The position numbers and the translations under genes were made by a program. A stretch of DNA of 63,798 bases from an uncultured Ignavibacterium sp. (GTDB lineage Bacteria > Bacteroidota > Ignavibacteria > Ignavibacteriales > Ignavibacteriaceae). Positions 28,101 to 37,234 of the stretch are shown here, piece by piece. The notes under the pieces are model-generated. The model worked only from the letters and a program-made list of their open reading frames with translations, made no database searches and was not told the origin of the DNA. How positions within the stretch are numbered: the stretch's first letter is position 1; each line of letters begins with the position of its first letter. The stretch spans positions 1 through 63,798 of the forward strand of contig CALEBT010000025.1 of the NCBI GenBank assembly GCA_937942875.1. The letters are read 5' to 3'.

Positions 28101-31100
28101 CTTGCAGATAGATCAAAAGTTTGGGGCGGTAATATGAAAGTACTTTCATCTACTGCAAGTAATCTTGATCAGGAGAATATTGAGTTCATTGAATTTTGGA
28201 TGCAGGTTTTAGAATCTGATCCAAACGCCAAAATGTATATTGACCTCGGTAGAATAAGTGAAGATGTAATCCCAAATAACAGATTGGACACAGAAGATAA
28301 AGATAGAAATGATGCAATAGATACCGAAGGAAAAGAAGATACTGGATTGGACGGGTTATTCGATGATCAGGAAAAAATAGAATATCAAAGTTCAAAACCT
28401 GATCCTTCGGGTGATAACTTTTTCTTCCAAAGAAGCAATCCTCCGAACTTGTTTGACTACTTTAATATAAACGGAACTCAGGGAAATGCTATATTGACAG
28501 ATATTGGAAGAATTCCTGATACAGAAGATTTAAATAGAAATGGTAACCTGGATAATGCCACTAGTTTTTTTAGATATGAAATCCCATTAGACACAGTTGC
28601 GTCCAGAAATCCTTTCGTTGCAGGTGGAGGATTGACAGAGTTCAACTGGTATTTATTCAGAGTTCCTCTTAAAGATTTCCAGAAAAATGTCGGAGATGCA
28701 ACTTTCTCTAATGTAGAATTTATAAGAGTTTTTTTCACTGGCGTAAATAGTATGATTCACTACAGAATTACTGAATTTAATCTTGTTGGAAGCCAATGGC
28801 AGAAACTTGATAAAGTTGATACAGTTTTGTCTGTTTCGGTTGTAAGTATTGAAGAAAATCCTGAATATTCAAGTCCTCCGGGAGTATTTCAGGAAAGAGA
28901 TAGAACCAGACCAGATGAAAATATTTTAAGAAATGAACAGTCTCTGAATTTAATATTAAATGGTCTGCCAGATGGACAAAGCAGGGAAGCTGTTAAGTAT
29001 TTATTCAGACCTTTGGATGTTTTCAGTTACAGTCAAATGAAATTATTCGTTCACGGAGATAAGAATAATATTCCGGGCTCAATATCATATAATGATACTT
29101 TGGGAGGAAGTTATAATTATTCTACTGAAGTGTTTTTCAGATTTGGTACAGATACAAATAATTATTATGAATATAGAAAACCAGTTCTTCCGGGCTGGAA
29201 TGAGATAACTATTGATTTTGAAAAAATTACTGCTATAAAACAAATTAAATTGGATTCAACTAATCTTGGAAAAAAATTCCCTGTTGAAGGTAAACCTTTT
29301 GATTATTATTCGTTCAAAGGCAATCCATCACTTACTACTATTAAATTTTTCTCCGTTGGAGTTTTTAATCTTGATAATAATTTCAATCAAGGTGATCTTT
29401 CTGGTCAATTATGGGTTAATGAACTGCGTGTTATTGGAGCTGATGACTCGCCAGGCTGGGCATATAGTATTAATACTTCTCTGAAACTTGCAGATTTATT
29501 GACAGTTAATTTTAATTATAGTAAAAAAGATCCTTATTTCCATAGGCTTTCAGAAAGATTTGGCTCTCGTGTCGATAATACTAACTGGTCTCTGTCAACC
29601 GATTTAAATGTGCTGAAGTTAATCCCAGTTTCTCTACCAGAAAGTAATTTCAGAATTAACTATTCTCATACTGAGCAAAAAGGCAGACCACTTTATCTGC
29701 CAAACACCGATATAAATGTTGATGAGGCTGTAAAACGTCAGGAAGAAATTTATAACTCTGATACCACAGGAAGAGCAAAAACACCACAACAGATCAGAGA
29801 AGAATCAGAAACTGAGACAATCTCTGACACCTGGTCTGCTTCAAATATTAAAATTAAGATTCCATCTTCCTGGTGGCTAATAAGAGATACTTTTAATTCT
29901 CTTACTTTCGGAGTGAACTATAATAAAACATATTCAAGAAGTCCAGCCGTTGAACGATCTCTTAATTGGATTTGGAATGTTAATATGAATTATGCATTGA
30001 ATTTAAGTCCTGATTATTATCTCCAGCCAATTGATATACCTATTTTAGGAACATTTTTCGCCTTATTTAAGGATTATTCTAATTTGAAAATTTTCTTTAC
30101 TCCTCAGAATATTAGTTTGACTTTATCGGTAAAAAGAAATAAGAATGTCAGTAAATCCAGACCAACTTTTAATCCGGTTACAAATGAATTTAATGAAACA
30201 CAGGAAGCTGTCTCAAGAGATTTCACTACTCAAAGAGGTGCATCATTAAATTGGAAAATCACCGAAGGCGGACTGATAAATTTAACTACAAGTTATAATC
30301 TCAATATAAGCTCTTCTCTTGCTAATGTTGAACTGGATGCATTGGGAAATGAAAGATCGGAAAGTGAAATCTGGCGCGACATTTTTACAAAGAAATTTTT
30401 TGGTAAGGACTTTAAGTTTCAACAAACTCTTGATTTGAGAACTAATCCGCGACTGCCTTCAATTTTCGATTTGAATAAATTTTTATCAATTTCTGCAGGG
30501 TATTCTGCAGGTTACCAGTGGGACTATGATTTCAGACAAGAAGATTTAGGAAGAAGTGCTGGTTATAACAACAGGTCAAATTTAGGATTTAATTTTAGAT
30601 TGAAAGCATTGTTTGCTCCATTATTTGCAGAATCTACTCCGCAGCAAAATTTAGTTAATCCTAATAGAAATTTAACAACGACTAATATTCAGAATCCGGA
30701 TACTTCGTTTACAGGAGAATTACAGGACTCAATTATAACGCCATCTGGTCCATCGCCACTTGAAAAAGGTTTATCTTATTTAAAGATTTTCTTTAAAACC
30801 GTGCTATTTGATTACGAAACAATAAGTGCTAATTTTACTAATGATAATACATTGTCCAAATCAGGACTCAAAGCAAAAGGAACTGGTATAAACAATTTCT
30901 TCGGAATTTTTTATAATGAAAATGCTGGCCCAACCCGATTGTTCATGTTAGGATTATCAAGCGATGCCGGTCCAAGAGTTTCGGCTCCTAATACGAATCT
31001 TAGTGATAATTTCAGCCAGAGAAATAATCTGGATTTTAAGACTTCAAGACCACTGTGGGAAGGTGCTAAATTAGATTTAAATTGGAAAGTGGGTTGGTCT

Positions 31101-32015
31101 CTAAACAAGAGTGTAACTTTAACAGTTGATGAAAATGGTGATTTGTTTGTTGCCAATATAAATTCTTCCGGAACAATCTCAAGGTCTTTCTTGTCATTTC
31201 CACCATTTCTGCTATTCTCTTTTGCTAATAGTGGAATAAAGAGAGTTCACGAATTGTATAATCCAAGTTCTGGCGATCAAGAAAGCAACCTTTCAAATGC
31301 TTTTATACAGGGATTCGAAAGTTTTCCGTTATTATCTAAGTTGAGCTTCTTGCAGAATTTTGCGAAATATATTCCAAGACCGAACTGGAGAATTACCTGG
31401 GATGGATTAGAAAAATTACCTTTACTTAGTTCACTTGCTAAAAGAATTTCATTAGATCATGCATATACTGCAAATTACAATGAAGGTTGGAAACTGAACA
31501 GAGATGGTAACCAAGAAATTCAAACGCAAAAAATTGAATATGGTTTTAGTCCTTTGGCAGGATTAAATCTTACTTTCGGTGAAGTATGGTCCGGTAACCT
31601 TACTGGTAATATCAAATATGGAACCAGAACCAGCTATGATCTTGGAATTACAACTAATAATATTAATGAAACTTTTACCCGTGATGTCGTAATTACTATG
31701 CAGTATTCAAAATCTGGTTTTGAAATTCCGTTATTCGGTGTTTCCTTAAAAAATGATGTTGAAATAAGTTTCTCTTACAATCAGGCTAAAAATTCAATCG
31801 TTCGATATGAAATGAATAATTTCTCTGAAGAAGGAATTCCTCAGGATGGTTCCACTAGAATTATAATGGAGCCGAGAATAAAATATATTCTAAGTGCTAA
31901 GGTTACTTTGTCAATATTTTATAAACGTACTTCAGTTGAACCAACTGGTGCTTCTCGTATTCCTCCAACTACAACGAACGAAGCTGGAATTGATGTCAAT
32001 ATAGTAATTAATTAG
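25110..32015 (+). CDS. sprA: T9SS translocon protein SprA (Sov)
   Basis: This 2301-residue protein has the size and features of SprA, the very large outer-membrane barrel that forms the T9SS translocon. An N-terminal hydrophobic segment (about 13-31) serves as signal. The body has SprA-type blocks such as KISLKIGGAVQIHGAWRSE, IDDFEGAKRTIPIGVSYTSW and QLWVNELRVIGADDSPGWAY, and many barrel strands in the second half. The annotated start is a GTG with no obvious ribosome-binding site, so the true start could differ slightly. Porphyromonas calls it Sov. It is 9 bp upstream of porX. It would export the NYPNPFN-tagged proteins in this window. Confidence 0.95.
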   Translation: MFLIRKKDKKLSVRDLIQILVGSVIIFYSGLNLGFTSNQYTQPDKKLWTDMLYLFIEQQTDNNSTIGFHQLDKLQANIEPESQDLILVTEGNQNKNSHNYLFSPDTIDVDSSFVLIDDTTNIPIIDSTPVKVNKDSLRLLEWSRDSTARVEYFRYQREDFPVVRLKEKKFSKFFVEPSPTLKQRKITIDSTGKFVEIREIIGGTDSKIILRMPIEEYIAERLKIEERKNWESLGYAYELKETKLGLQELMKSFTDFEIPLPKVGVLSIFGEPKISLKIGGAVQIHGAWRSETTEGVTASRLGNTRNEPDFKQQVQINVNGTIGDKLNISADWNTERTFEYENQLKIKYTGYEDEIIQSIEAGNVSLQTAPLVGGSEALFGVKALFKMGPFSLTTLASQKKGETKEVEVSGGTTAAEFQKRAYDYSTNHYFLDTVYASKTLNIFNNYFGNPTPIVNNTYLVTEVQVWKSINVISTDKSREREANAYIELPSISRNQSYPDSFREPLTNPIPGVQEAGRFLLLQEGIDYIVHQETGFLTFKTPINDNDVIAVSYGRENGPGTANDEYFGEWLAPGDTNTTRKMVLKLIKPRNLQPQYKTAWKLQLKNIYPTGVQRIKEEGFEFEIRYEVSGAEPIREIGNVRFLNAFGLDLLDASKQPNPDNKFDFRPNITVFTETGEVIFPKLEPFGTDLPDGIPADYTYQAIYDTLKTIAQQDKAKDRWVLVGKSSGSSSASYQLGFNLVENSVKVTLDGRPLKEGIDYRVDYNSGQLTITNSAALVPGANLRITYEQNDLFQLASKTLLGARGIYEFSKKTNLGFSVLNLNQQTLSDKVRIGEEPLSNTIYGLDFNTSADLPFITRSIDKVFSTREMSTFSLTGEFAYMNPDPNTKKSTIASDGAKSIAYIDDFEGAKRTIPIGVSYTSWKDLSAPDSLSTLPNLTRAEKMPYKGKTFWFNETPSNVTVQQIYGDRKQVARSDYNVTVMDVVFLPDTPGTYNWNPNLADRSKVWGGNMKVLSSTASNLDQENIEFIEFWMQVLESDPNAKMYIDLGRISEDVIPNNRLDTEDKDRNDAIDTEGKEDTGLDGLFDDQEKIEYQSSKPDPSGDNFFFQRSNPPNLFDYFNINGTQGNAILTDIGRIPDTEDLNRNGNLDNATSFFRYEIPLDTVASRNPFVAGGGLTEFNWYLFRVPLKDFQKNVGDATFSNVEFIRVFFTGVNSMIHYRITEFNLVGSQWQKLDKVDTVLSVSVVSIEENPEYSSPPGVFQERDRTRPDENILRNEQSLNLILNGLPDGQSREAVKYLFRPLDVFSYSQMKLFVHGDKNNIPGSISYNDTLGGSYNYSTEVFFRFGTDTNNYYEYRKPVLPGWNEITIDFEKITAIKQIKLDSTNLGKKFPVEGKPFDYYSFKGNPSLTTIKFFSVGVFNLDNNFNQGDLSGQLWVNELRVIGADDSPGWAYSINTSLKLADLLTVNFNYSKKDPYFHRLSERFGSRVDNTNWSLSTDLNVLKLIPVSLPESNFRINYSHTEQKGRPLYLPNTDINVDEAVKRQEEIYNSDTTGRAKTPQQIREESETETISDTWSASNIKIKIPSSWWLIRDTFNSLTFGVNYNKTYSRSPAVERSLNWIWNVNMNYALNLSPDYYLQPIDIPILGTFFALFKDYSNLKIFFTPQNISLTLSVKRNKNVSKSRPTFNPVTNEFNETQEAVSRDFTTQRGASLNWKITEGGLINLTTSYNLNISSSLANVELDALGNERSESEIWRDIFTKKFFGKDFKFQQTLDLRTNPRLPSIFDLNKFLSISAGYSAGYQWDYDFRQEDLGRSAGYNNRSNLGFNFRLKALFAPLFAESTPQQNLVNPNRNLTTTNIQNPDTSFTGELQDSIITPSGPSPLEKGLSYLKIFFKTVLFDYETISANFTNDNTLSKSGLKAKGTGINNFFGIFYNENAGPTRLFMLGLSSDAGPRVSAPNTNLSDNFSQRNNLDFKTSRPLWEGAKLDLNWKVGWSLNKSVTLTVDENGDLFVANINSSGTISRSFLSFPPFLLFSFANSGIKRVHELYNPSSGDQESNLSNAFIQGFESFPLLSKLSFLQNFAKYIPRPNWRITWDGLEKLPLLSSLAKRISLDHAYTANYNEGWKLNRDGNQEIQTQKIEYGFSPLAGLNLTFGEVWSGNLTGNIKYGTRTSYDLGITTNNINETFTRDVVITMQYSKSGFEIPLFGVSLKNDVEISFSYNQAKNSIVRYEMNNFSEEGIPQDGSTRIIMEPRIKYILSAKVTLSIFYKRTSVEPTGASRIPPTTTNEAGIDVNIVIN

Positions 32016-32024
32016 AACGTTAAT

Positions 32025-33593
32025 ATGGAAAAGAAAAATATTCTCTGGGTTGATGATGAGATAGAATTACTTAGGTCTCACATTATCTTTTTATCCGAAA
32101 AAGGTTATGATGTGGATACCGTTACAAATGGTGAGGACGCCCTATCATCAATTAAAGAAAAATCCTATGATTTGATTTTCCTCGATGAAATGATGTCTGG
32201 TATCGGTGGTTTGGAAACCTTATCAAGAATTAAAGAAATCGATTCAAGCATTCCTGTAGTTATGATTACAAAGTCAGAAGAAGAATCTTTAATGAATGAG
32301 GCTATTGGTGGAAAAATAAACGATTATCTTACCAAGCCAGTAAATCCGAGTCAGGTTCTGCTTGTGTGTAAAAAAATTTTTGAGTCTAAAAAGATTGTTG
32401 GACAATATGCTGCAAAAGATTATCTGCAGGATTTTAACAGAATTTCGCAATTGCTTCTTAATGAATTGGATTATATTGATTGGATAGACGTTTATGTAAA
32501 ACTTGTAAATTGGTCAATCGAACTTGATAAACATCCTGAACTTGGTCTGAAGCAAACGCTTTCTGACTTATTCAAAGAAGCAAATAAAGAGTTTTCAAAA
32601 TATGTTGAAAGATATTATCCGGATTGGTTAAGTAAAACTGATAAAGAAAACAGACCAACATTGAGTCCGGAAATAGCTGAAAAATATTTATTCAAACATC
32701 TTCAGGATGACAATAAGGTAGTTTTTTTTATAGTTATCGATTGTTTACGTCTTGATCAATGGCTGATAATGGAACAGCATCTTAATGACTTTTATAAAAT
32801 AGAAAAAGATTATTATTATTCAATTGTTCCGACTGCTACGCCTTATGCAAGAAATTCATTGTTTAGCGGACTTTATCCAAGCGAAATAGAAAAAAAATTC
32901 CCTGATTATTGGACTAACAGAAATGAAGATGAAAAAACTATGAATAAATATGAAAAGGAAATGTTTGGCCATCTTTTAGAGAGAAAAAAAATCAGGTTAA
33001 GAAACGACTTCAAATACATTAAAATTATTGATCCTGAGGTAGGAAAAAATTTTGAACAGAACATTCTTTCTTATCAAAACAATCATCTTACAGCAGTTGT
33101 TGTAAACTTCCTTGATATGATTGCTCACGGCAGGTCAGATTCTGATATCTTGAAAGAAATTGCGCCCGATGAATCAGCTTATAGATCTTTAACAAACAGT
33201 TGGTTTATTCACTCATATTTATTTAATGTGTTGCGTTCGATAGCTAAAATGAAAAATGTGAAGATTGTTTTAACCACAGACCACGGTAGTATAAGATGTT
33301 TGAGGGGAGCAAAAGTACTTGGTGACAGAGACGCTTCTACTAATCTGAGATTTAAATTTGGAAGAAACCTCAAAGCAGAAAATAAACAGGCAGTTTTCAT
33401 TAAAAACAGTGAAGACTACAAACTTCCAAAAGTTGGAGTTACAATTAATTATATTATAGCAAAAGAAGATTACTATTTTGTTTATCCAACTGATTATCAC
33501 AAATATCTTTCTTATTACAAAGATACTTTTCAGCATGGAGGAATTTCATTGGAAGAAATGATTATTCCCGTATTAACTTTAGAACCAAAATGA
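32025..33593 (+). CDS. porX: T9SS response regulator PorX (receiver + PglZ domain)
   Basis: This 522-residue cytoplasmic protein begins with a receiver domain (acid pocket Asp10/Asp11, phospho-acceptor Asp54 in LIFLDEMMSG, Lys103 in YLTKP). After a helical linker comes a PglZ/alkaline-phosphatase-like domain with VIDCLRLDQW (Asp239), the nucleophile region PTATPYARNS (269-278) and the metal motif TTDHG. PorX with the sensor PorY regulates T9SS genes, and its PglZ domain hydrolyses cyclic or linear oligonucleotides in characterised homologues. The residues for both activities look intact. Placement directly after sprA is consistent. The stop overlaps the tsaE start by 4 bp. Confidence 0.94.
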   Translation: MEKKNILWVDDEIELLRSHIIFLSEKGYDVDTVTNGEDALSSIKEKSYDLIFLDEMMSGIGGLETLSRIKEIDSSIPVVMITKSEEESLMNEAIGGKINDYLTKPVNPSQVLLVCKKIFESKKIVGQYAAKDYLQDFNRISQLLLNELDYIDWIDVYVKLVNWSIELDKHPELGLKQTLSDLFKEANKEFSKYVERYYPDWLSKTDKENRPTLSPEIAEKYLFKHLQDDNKVVFFIVIDCLRLDQWLIMEQHLNDFYKIEKDYYYSIVPTATPYARNSLFSGLYPSEIEKKFPDYWTNRNEDEKTMNKYEKEMFGHLLERKKIRLRNDFKYIKIIDPEVGKNFEQNILSYQNNHLTAVVVNFLDMIAHGRSDSDILKEIAPDESAYRSLTNSWFIHSYLFNVLRSIAKMKNVKIVLTTDHGSIRCLRGAKVLGDRDASTNLRFKFGRNLKAENKQAVFIKNSEDYKLPKVGVTINYIIAKEDYYFVYPTDYHKYLSYYKDTFQHGGISLEEMIIPVLTLEPK

Positions 33594-34021
33594 TAATCAA
33601 ACAAAAAGAATATATATCCAAATCCGAAAAAGATACTGAACAGATTGCCCTTAGTTTTATCATTGAAATCAATCCCGGAGATATTATTGTATTAAATGGT
33701 CCGTTAGGTTCTGGAAAAACTTTTTTTGTAAAAAAAATAGCTGAATACTTTAAAATTTCTAATACCTCAAGTCCAACTTTTGCAATTGTTAATGAATATT
33801 TAGGTGATAAGAAGTTATTTCATTTCGATTTTTACAGAATAAATTCAATTAACGAATTACACGATATCGGTTTTGAAGATTATCTCTCAGATTCTGAAGC
33901 AATTACTTTTATTGAATGGGGAGAATTATTCCCTGAAATTCTTCCGCAGTCCAGATATGAAATTCAGATAGACCTTAATGAAGATGATTCAAGAAAAATT
34001 GTTATAACAAAATATGAATAA
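33590..34021 (+). CDS. tsaE: tRNA threonylcarbamoyladenosine biosynthesis ATPase TsaE
   Basis: This 143-residue P-loop ATPase has the Walker A motif LNGPLGSGKTFFVKKIA near residues 33-49, followed by SSPTFAIVNEYLG, the DFYRI motif and FIEWGEL, all typical of TsaE (YjeE). TsaE drives the TsaB-TsaD complex that makes t6A37 in ANN-decoding tRNAs. It overlaps porX by 4 bp and tsaB by 8 bp, so the three are translationally coupled. Confidence 0.95.
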   Translation: MIIKQKEYISKSEKDTEQIALSFIIEINPGDIIVLNGPLGSGKTFFVKKIAEYFKISNTSSPTFAIVNEYLGDKKLFHFDFYRINSINELHDIGFEDYLSDSEAITFIEWGELFPEILPQSRYEIQIDLNEDDSRKIVITKYE

Positions 34022-34664
34022 AATTACTCCTGTTTTGGCATTAGAAACTTCTGATAAAATTTGTAGCATTTGTCTTTTTCTGGACAGTAATGAATTTTTT
34101 TCCGTTGAAACAAATCAATTACATTCTCATTCAGAAAAATTATTTGAGCAAATTGAAATAATTCAATTACACTCTGGAATAAGTTTAAGTCAAATTAAAT
34201 CAATTGCTGTTTCAATTGGTCCGGGCTCTTTTACAGGTTTGAGAATTGGTCTTTCGGCAGCAAAAGGTCTAATTGAAGGATTAAAAATTCCACTGATTCC
34301 TGTACCAACTTTTGAGGCATTGGCTTATCAAATTTCATCTTTCCTCCCCGATGGTTCAAGATTTTATATTGCTAATCGCGCAAATAAAGATGAATGTTAT
34401 TTCGCTAAATTTTTTGTTAAAGGTAATAGTTATATATTTGATGAGGAATTAAAATTAATCAGTCAATCTGAATTGAAAGAATTAAAAGATCCTTTAATCT
34501 TTGGAAATTTAAATAAGAACCCTCTTCGAATTTCATCGCCATCAGCTGAATTCATAGCAAGGTGGGCTAACGATTTTGGTATTGGAAAGTTAATGACTGA
34601 TGTAGATTTTTTAGAACCAAATTACATAAAAGATTTTATCGTGAAGGAGGCAAAAAATGATTAA
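34014..34664 (+). CDS. tsaB: tRNA threonylcarbamoyladenosine biosynthesis protein TsaB
   Basis: This 216-residue protein belongs to the ASKHA fold family TsaB (YeaZ). Signature segments are VLALETSDKICSICLF at the start, SVSIGPGSFTGLRIGLSAAKG (written here as SIGPGSFTGLRIGLSAAKG in the gene) near 65-85, and NYIKDFIVKE at the end. TsaB is the scaffold partner of TsaD in t6A synthesis. The gene overlaps tsaE and the following DUF1573 gene by 8 bp. TsaD itself is not in the window. Confidence 0.92.
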   Translation: MNKITPVLALETSDKICSICLFLDSNEFFSVETNQLHSHSEKLFEQIEIIQLHSGISLSQIKSIAVSIGPGSFTGLRIGLSAAKGLIEGLKIPLIPVPTFEALAYQISSFLPDGSRFYIANRANKDECYFAKFFVKGNSYIFDEELKLISQSELKELKDPLIFGNLNKNPLRISSPSAEFIARWANDFGIGKLMTDVDFLEPNYIKDFIVKEAKND

Positions 34665-35370
34665 AAATACTCTTTTAATTGTTGTATTTCTTACCTTTTC
34701 TTTAATAGCACAGTTAATTGGTCCTAAAATAACTGTTCAATCTACTGAACATAATTTCGGAAATGTAATGCAGGGAGAAGAAGTATCACATTCTTTCATT
34801 ATATCAAACAGTGGGGGAGATATATTAAGAATATTTGATGTACGCGCATCCTGCGGTTGTACCGCCGTTAAACCAGATAAGAAGGAACTTCAACCGGGAG
34901 AATCAACTAAAATCAAAGTGGTTTTTAACACAAAAGGCAGGCAAGGTCCTCAGCTCAAAAGTGTTTACGTTACCTCTAATGATCCGGAAAGAAGAGAAAC
35001 TATATTGAATATTCGTTGCAATATTCTTTTGCCAGAAAAGAAACCTAAAACCGGTGCATTACTTTACCTACCAGAGACACAATATAATTTTGGCCAGGTA
35101 AAGGAAGGTAATGTTGTTAGTCATACATTTAAACTTGTTAATAATGGTCAATCAGAACTTGAAGTTAAGGATATTAAAACATCTTGCGGATGTACAGCCG
35201 CTATGCTTAGCAGTTCCAAACTTAAACCCGGCGAATCCGGTACCTTAAAGATTGATTTGGATACTAAAAACAGAGTTGGTAGAATGAGCAGAACAATCAC
35301 CATTGTCTCTAACGATGTCGAACAGGAAAATAAAGTTTTAACAATTTATGCAGAGGTTTTAAAAAATTAA
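34657..35370 (+). CDS. Exported protein with two tandem DUF1573 (ASH-like) domains
   Basis: This 237-residue protein has a signal peptide (about 1-19, ending SLIAQ) and two clearly duplicated ~95-residue immunoglobulin-like modules. Each starts with a HNFGNV / YNFGQV strand, has a SCGCTA loop in the middle (DVRASCGCTAVK and DIKTSCGCTAAM) and ends with VTSNDPE / IVSNDVE. The paired cysteines per module may form a disulfide or bind metal. Function of the family is unknown. It begins inside the end of tsaB after AAGGAGG, so it shares the operon but probably not the process. Confidence 0.88.
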   Translation: MIKNTLLIVVFLTFSLIAQLIGPKITVQSTEHNFGNVMQGEEVSHSFIISNSGGDILRIFDVRASCGCTAVKPDKKELQPGESTKIKVVFNTKGRQGPQLKSVYVTSNDPERRETILNIRCNILLPEKKPKTGALLYLPETQYNFGQVKEGNVVSHTFKLVNNGQSELEVKDIKTSCGCTAAMLSSSKLKPGESGTLKIDLDTKNRVGRMSRTITIVSNDVEQENKVLTIYAEVLKN

Positions 35371-35371
35371 T

Positions 35372-36211
35372 ATGCCTTGGTTTAAGAGATCAAAACAGAA
35401 TATAGATCCGGAAACTCAAAAAAAAGAATTACCTGATGGACTTTGGGAAAAATGCCCATCCTGCGGTGAAATAATTCACAAAAAACAAATGGAGTTAAAT
35501 TACTGGACTTGTTTAAAGTGCGATTATCATTGGCGAATTGGGAGCAAAGAATATATCTCTTTCCTTTTTGACAAGGGAACATTCAAAGAGATGGATAAAA
35601 AAATGCGATCTGCTGATCCGTTAAATTTTACCGATACTAAAAAATATACTGACAGAATTGCCGATACTATCAAAAAACTTGATTTATATGATGCAGTCAG
35701 AACAGGAGTTGGGAAAATTGATGGAATAGAAATAGCTATGGGTTGTATGGATTTTGAATTTATTGGTGGGAGTATGGGATCTGTTGTTGGTGAAAAATTA
35801 GTTCGAATAATTGATAAATCTTTCAAAGATAAAATTCCTTTAATAATTATTTCAAGAAGTGGCGGAGCAAGAATGATGGAAGGCGCTTATTCACTGATGC
35901 AATTAGCTAAAATAAGTGCCAGACTAACAAAGCTTGCTGAAGCTTCTATACCATATATTTCAATATTGACTGATCCAACAACAGGTGGTACTACAGCAAG
36001 TTATGCAATGTTAGGTGATATTCACATATCGGAGCCGAAAGCACTTATTGGTTTTGCAGGTCCGAGAGTAATCAAACAAACTATTGGTAGAGATTTACCA
36101 GAGGGTTTTCAAAAAGCGGAGTTTTTATTAGAAAAAGGCTTTATAGATTTTATTTCTCACAGAAAAGATTTAAGAAATAATATTTTAAAAGTTCTCAATC
36201 TTCTTAATTAA
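35372..36211 (+). CDS. accD: Acetyl-CoA carboxylase carboxyltransferase subunit beta
   Basis: This 279-residue subunit transfers carboxyl from biotin to acetyl-CoA in the first step of fatty-acid synthesis. The N-terminal zinc ribbon CPSCGEIIHKK / CLKCDYHW has four cysteines. The carboxyltransferase core shows ISRSGGARMMEGAYSLMQLA and TDPTTGGTTASYAMLGDIH. The ATG follows the DUF1573 stop by one base. accA, accB and accC are not in the window. The biotin ligase gene birA is convergent, ending 19 bp away. Confidence 0.96.
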   Translation: MPWFKRSKQNIDPETQKKELPDGLWEKCPSCGEIIHKKQMELNYWTCLKCDYHWRIGSKEYISFLFDKGTFKEMDKKMRSADPLNFTDTKKYTDRIADTIKKLDLYDAVRTGVGKIDGIEIAMGCMDFEFIGGSMGSVVGEKLVRIIDKSFKDKIPLIIISRSGGARMMEGAYSLMQLAKISARLTKLAEASIPYISILTDPTTGGTTASYAMLGDIHISEPKALIGFAGPRVIKQTIGRDLPEGFQKAEFLLEKGFIDFISHRKDLRNNILKVLNLLN

Positions 36212-36230
36212 AAATCATAATTCAAAAAAA

Positions 36231-37004
36231 TTATTGAATAGTTAAATCGCCGGCAGTGATTTTTTCAATGCCGGTTTTTGTTTTTAATAACAAGAATCCA
36301 TTCTCATCTATATCATCAAAAATTCCAAATTTAACTTTATCTTTTTGTCGGATAGAGATTTTTTCTCCAATCATTTTACATTTCATTTTCCAGTCGTTAA
36401 TTATCTGATGCTTATCTGATTTGAGTTTGTTTATATAGTGTTCAAAATTATTTAATACTTCAGCTAACAATCTCTCTCTTTCAACTTCTTTCCCAAGTTC
36501 TATTCTGATACTGGTTGGAGGATAATTATATTCGCCCTTAAAGTAATTCTGATTAACATTTATTCCAATTCCTACAACAACTCTTTCGATGATTCCTTTA
36601 CTGGTTATTGTTTCGACTAATATACCACAGGTTTTTTTCCTTGAAATTAGAATGTCATTCGGCCATTTTAATTCAGTTTTAAGTTGATAAAGATTATCTA
36701 TTGAAGAAGCTACAGCCAAAGCAGCTGCAAAATTCAGAAAATTTAGGTTTTGAAATAAAGTTTGATTTTTTACAAATAATATTGAAAAAGTTAAATTCTG
36801 CCCTGTGTCACTTGTCCACGTTCTATCTAATCTTCCTCTTCCTTTATTTTGAAATTCAGCTAGTACTACAGTTCCAGAAATATCAATTCCGTTACTTTTA
36901 TCAAGAAGATAAGTATTTGTTGAATCAATTTCTTCAAAATAAATGAAGTTTCTTCCGATAAAATCTGTATTTAGTTTGATGTCAAAATTCTCAAGTTTTA
37001 GCAT
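36231..37004 (-). CDS. birA: Biotin-[acetyl-CoA-carboxylase] ligase
   Basis: This 257-residue enzyme activates biotin as biotinyl-AMP and attaches it to the carrier subunit of acetyl-CoA carboxylase. Diagnostic motifs are EEIDSTNTYL, the biotin loop EFQNKGRGRLDRTWTSD and LKWPNDILISRKKTCGILVE, followed by GIGINVNQ. It has no N-terminal helix-turn-helix, so it is the monofunctional (non-repressor) type. It faces accD, with only 19 bp between the two stops. Confidence 0.95.
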   Translation of the reverse strand: MLKLENFDIKLNTDFIGRNFIYFEEIDSTNTYLLDKSNGIDISGTVVLAEFQNKGRGRLDRTWTSDTGQNLTFSILFVKNQTLFQNLNFLNFAAALAVASSIDNLYQLKTELKWPNDILISRKKTCGILVETITSKGIIERVVVGIGINVNQNYFKGEYNYPPTSIRIELGKEVERERLLAEVLNNFEHYINKLKSDKHQIINDWKMKCKMIGEKISIRQKDKVKFGIFDDIDENGFLLLKTKTGIEKITAGDLTIQ

Positions 37005-37234
37005 TTTTTCCCTTTTTTGTATTGCAAAAATAATCTATATAACAACTATAAAATAGAGACAAAAAATCACACATATATGTTAAATTGTCTGATGTGGGTG
37101 TTGTTTTGTCATATTGTAAATTTTAATAAAAATTAAAGTAGCAAAAAAACTCAATAATTCACGTTTTTTTTAACGGCACATTGATTGCAGATACATAGAA
37201 AATCATAAAATTAAAAATCAATCAGGAGAAAAAA
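37005..37234. other. Intergenic region between birA and dnaK
   Basis: The 230-bp gap separates divergent birA and dnaK and must hold both promoters. I see AT-rich sequence, a small AATTTT/AAAATT dyad near 37120-37135, and a ribosome-binding site (CAGGAG) before dnaK. No CIRCE-type operator and no clear sigma-32 box were recognised. Confidence 0.5.

Noticed and set aside
36212-36232. Bidirectional terminator between accD and birA
   Set aside because: Only a 6-bp AT stem is possible in the 19-bp gap, too weak to call.
37005-37234. A CIRCE or sigma-32 heat-shock site before dnaK
   Set aside because: No inverted repeat with the CIRCE arms and no CTTGAA-type box was found on reading; only a weak AT dyad.
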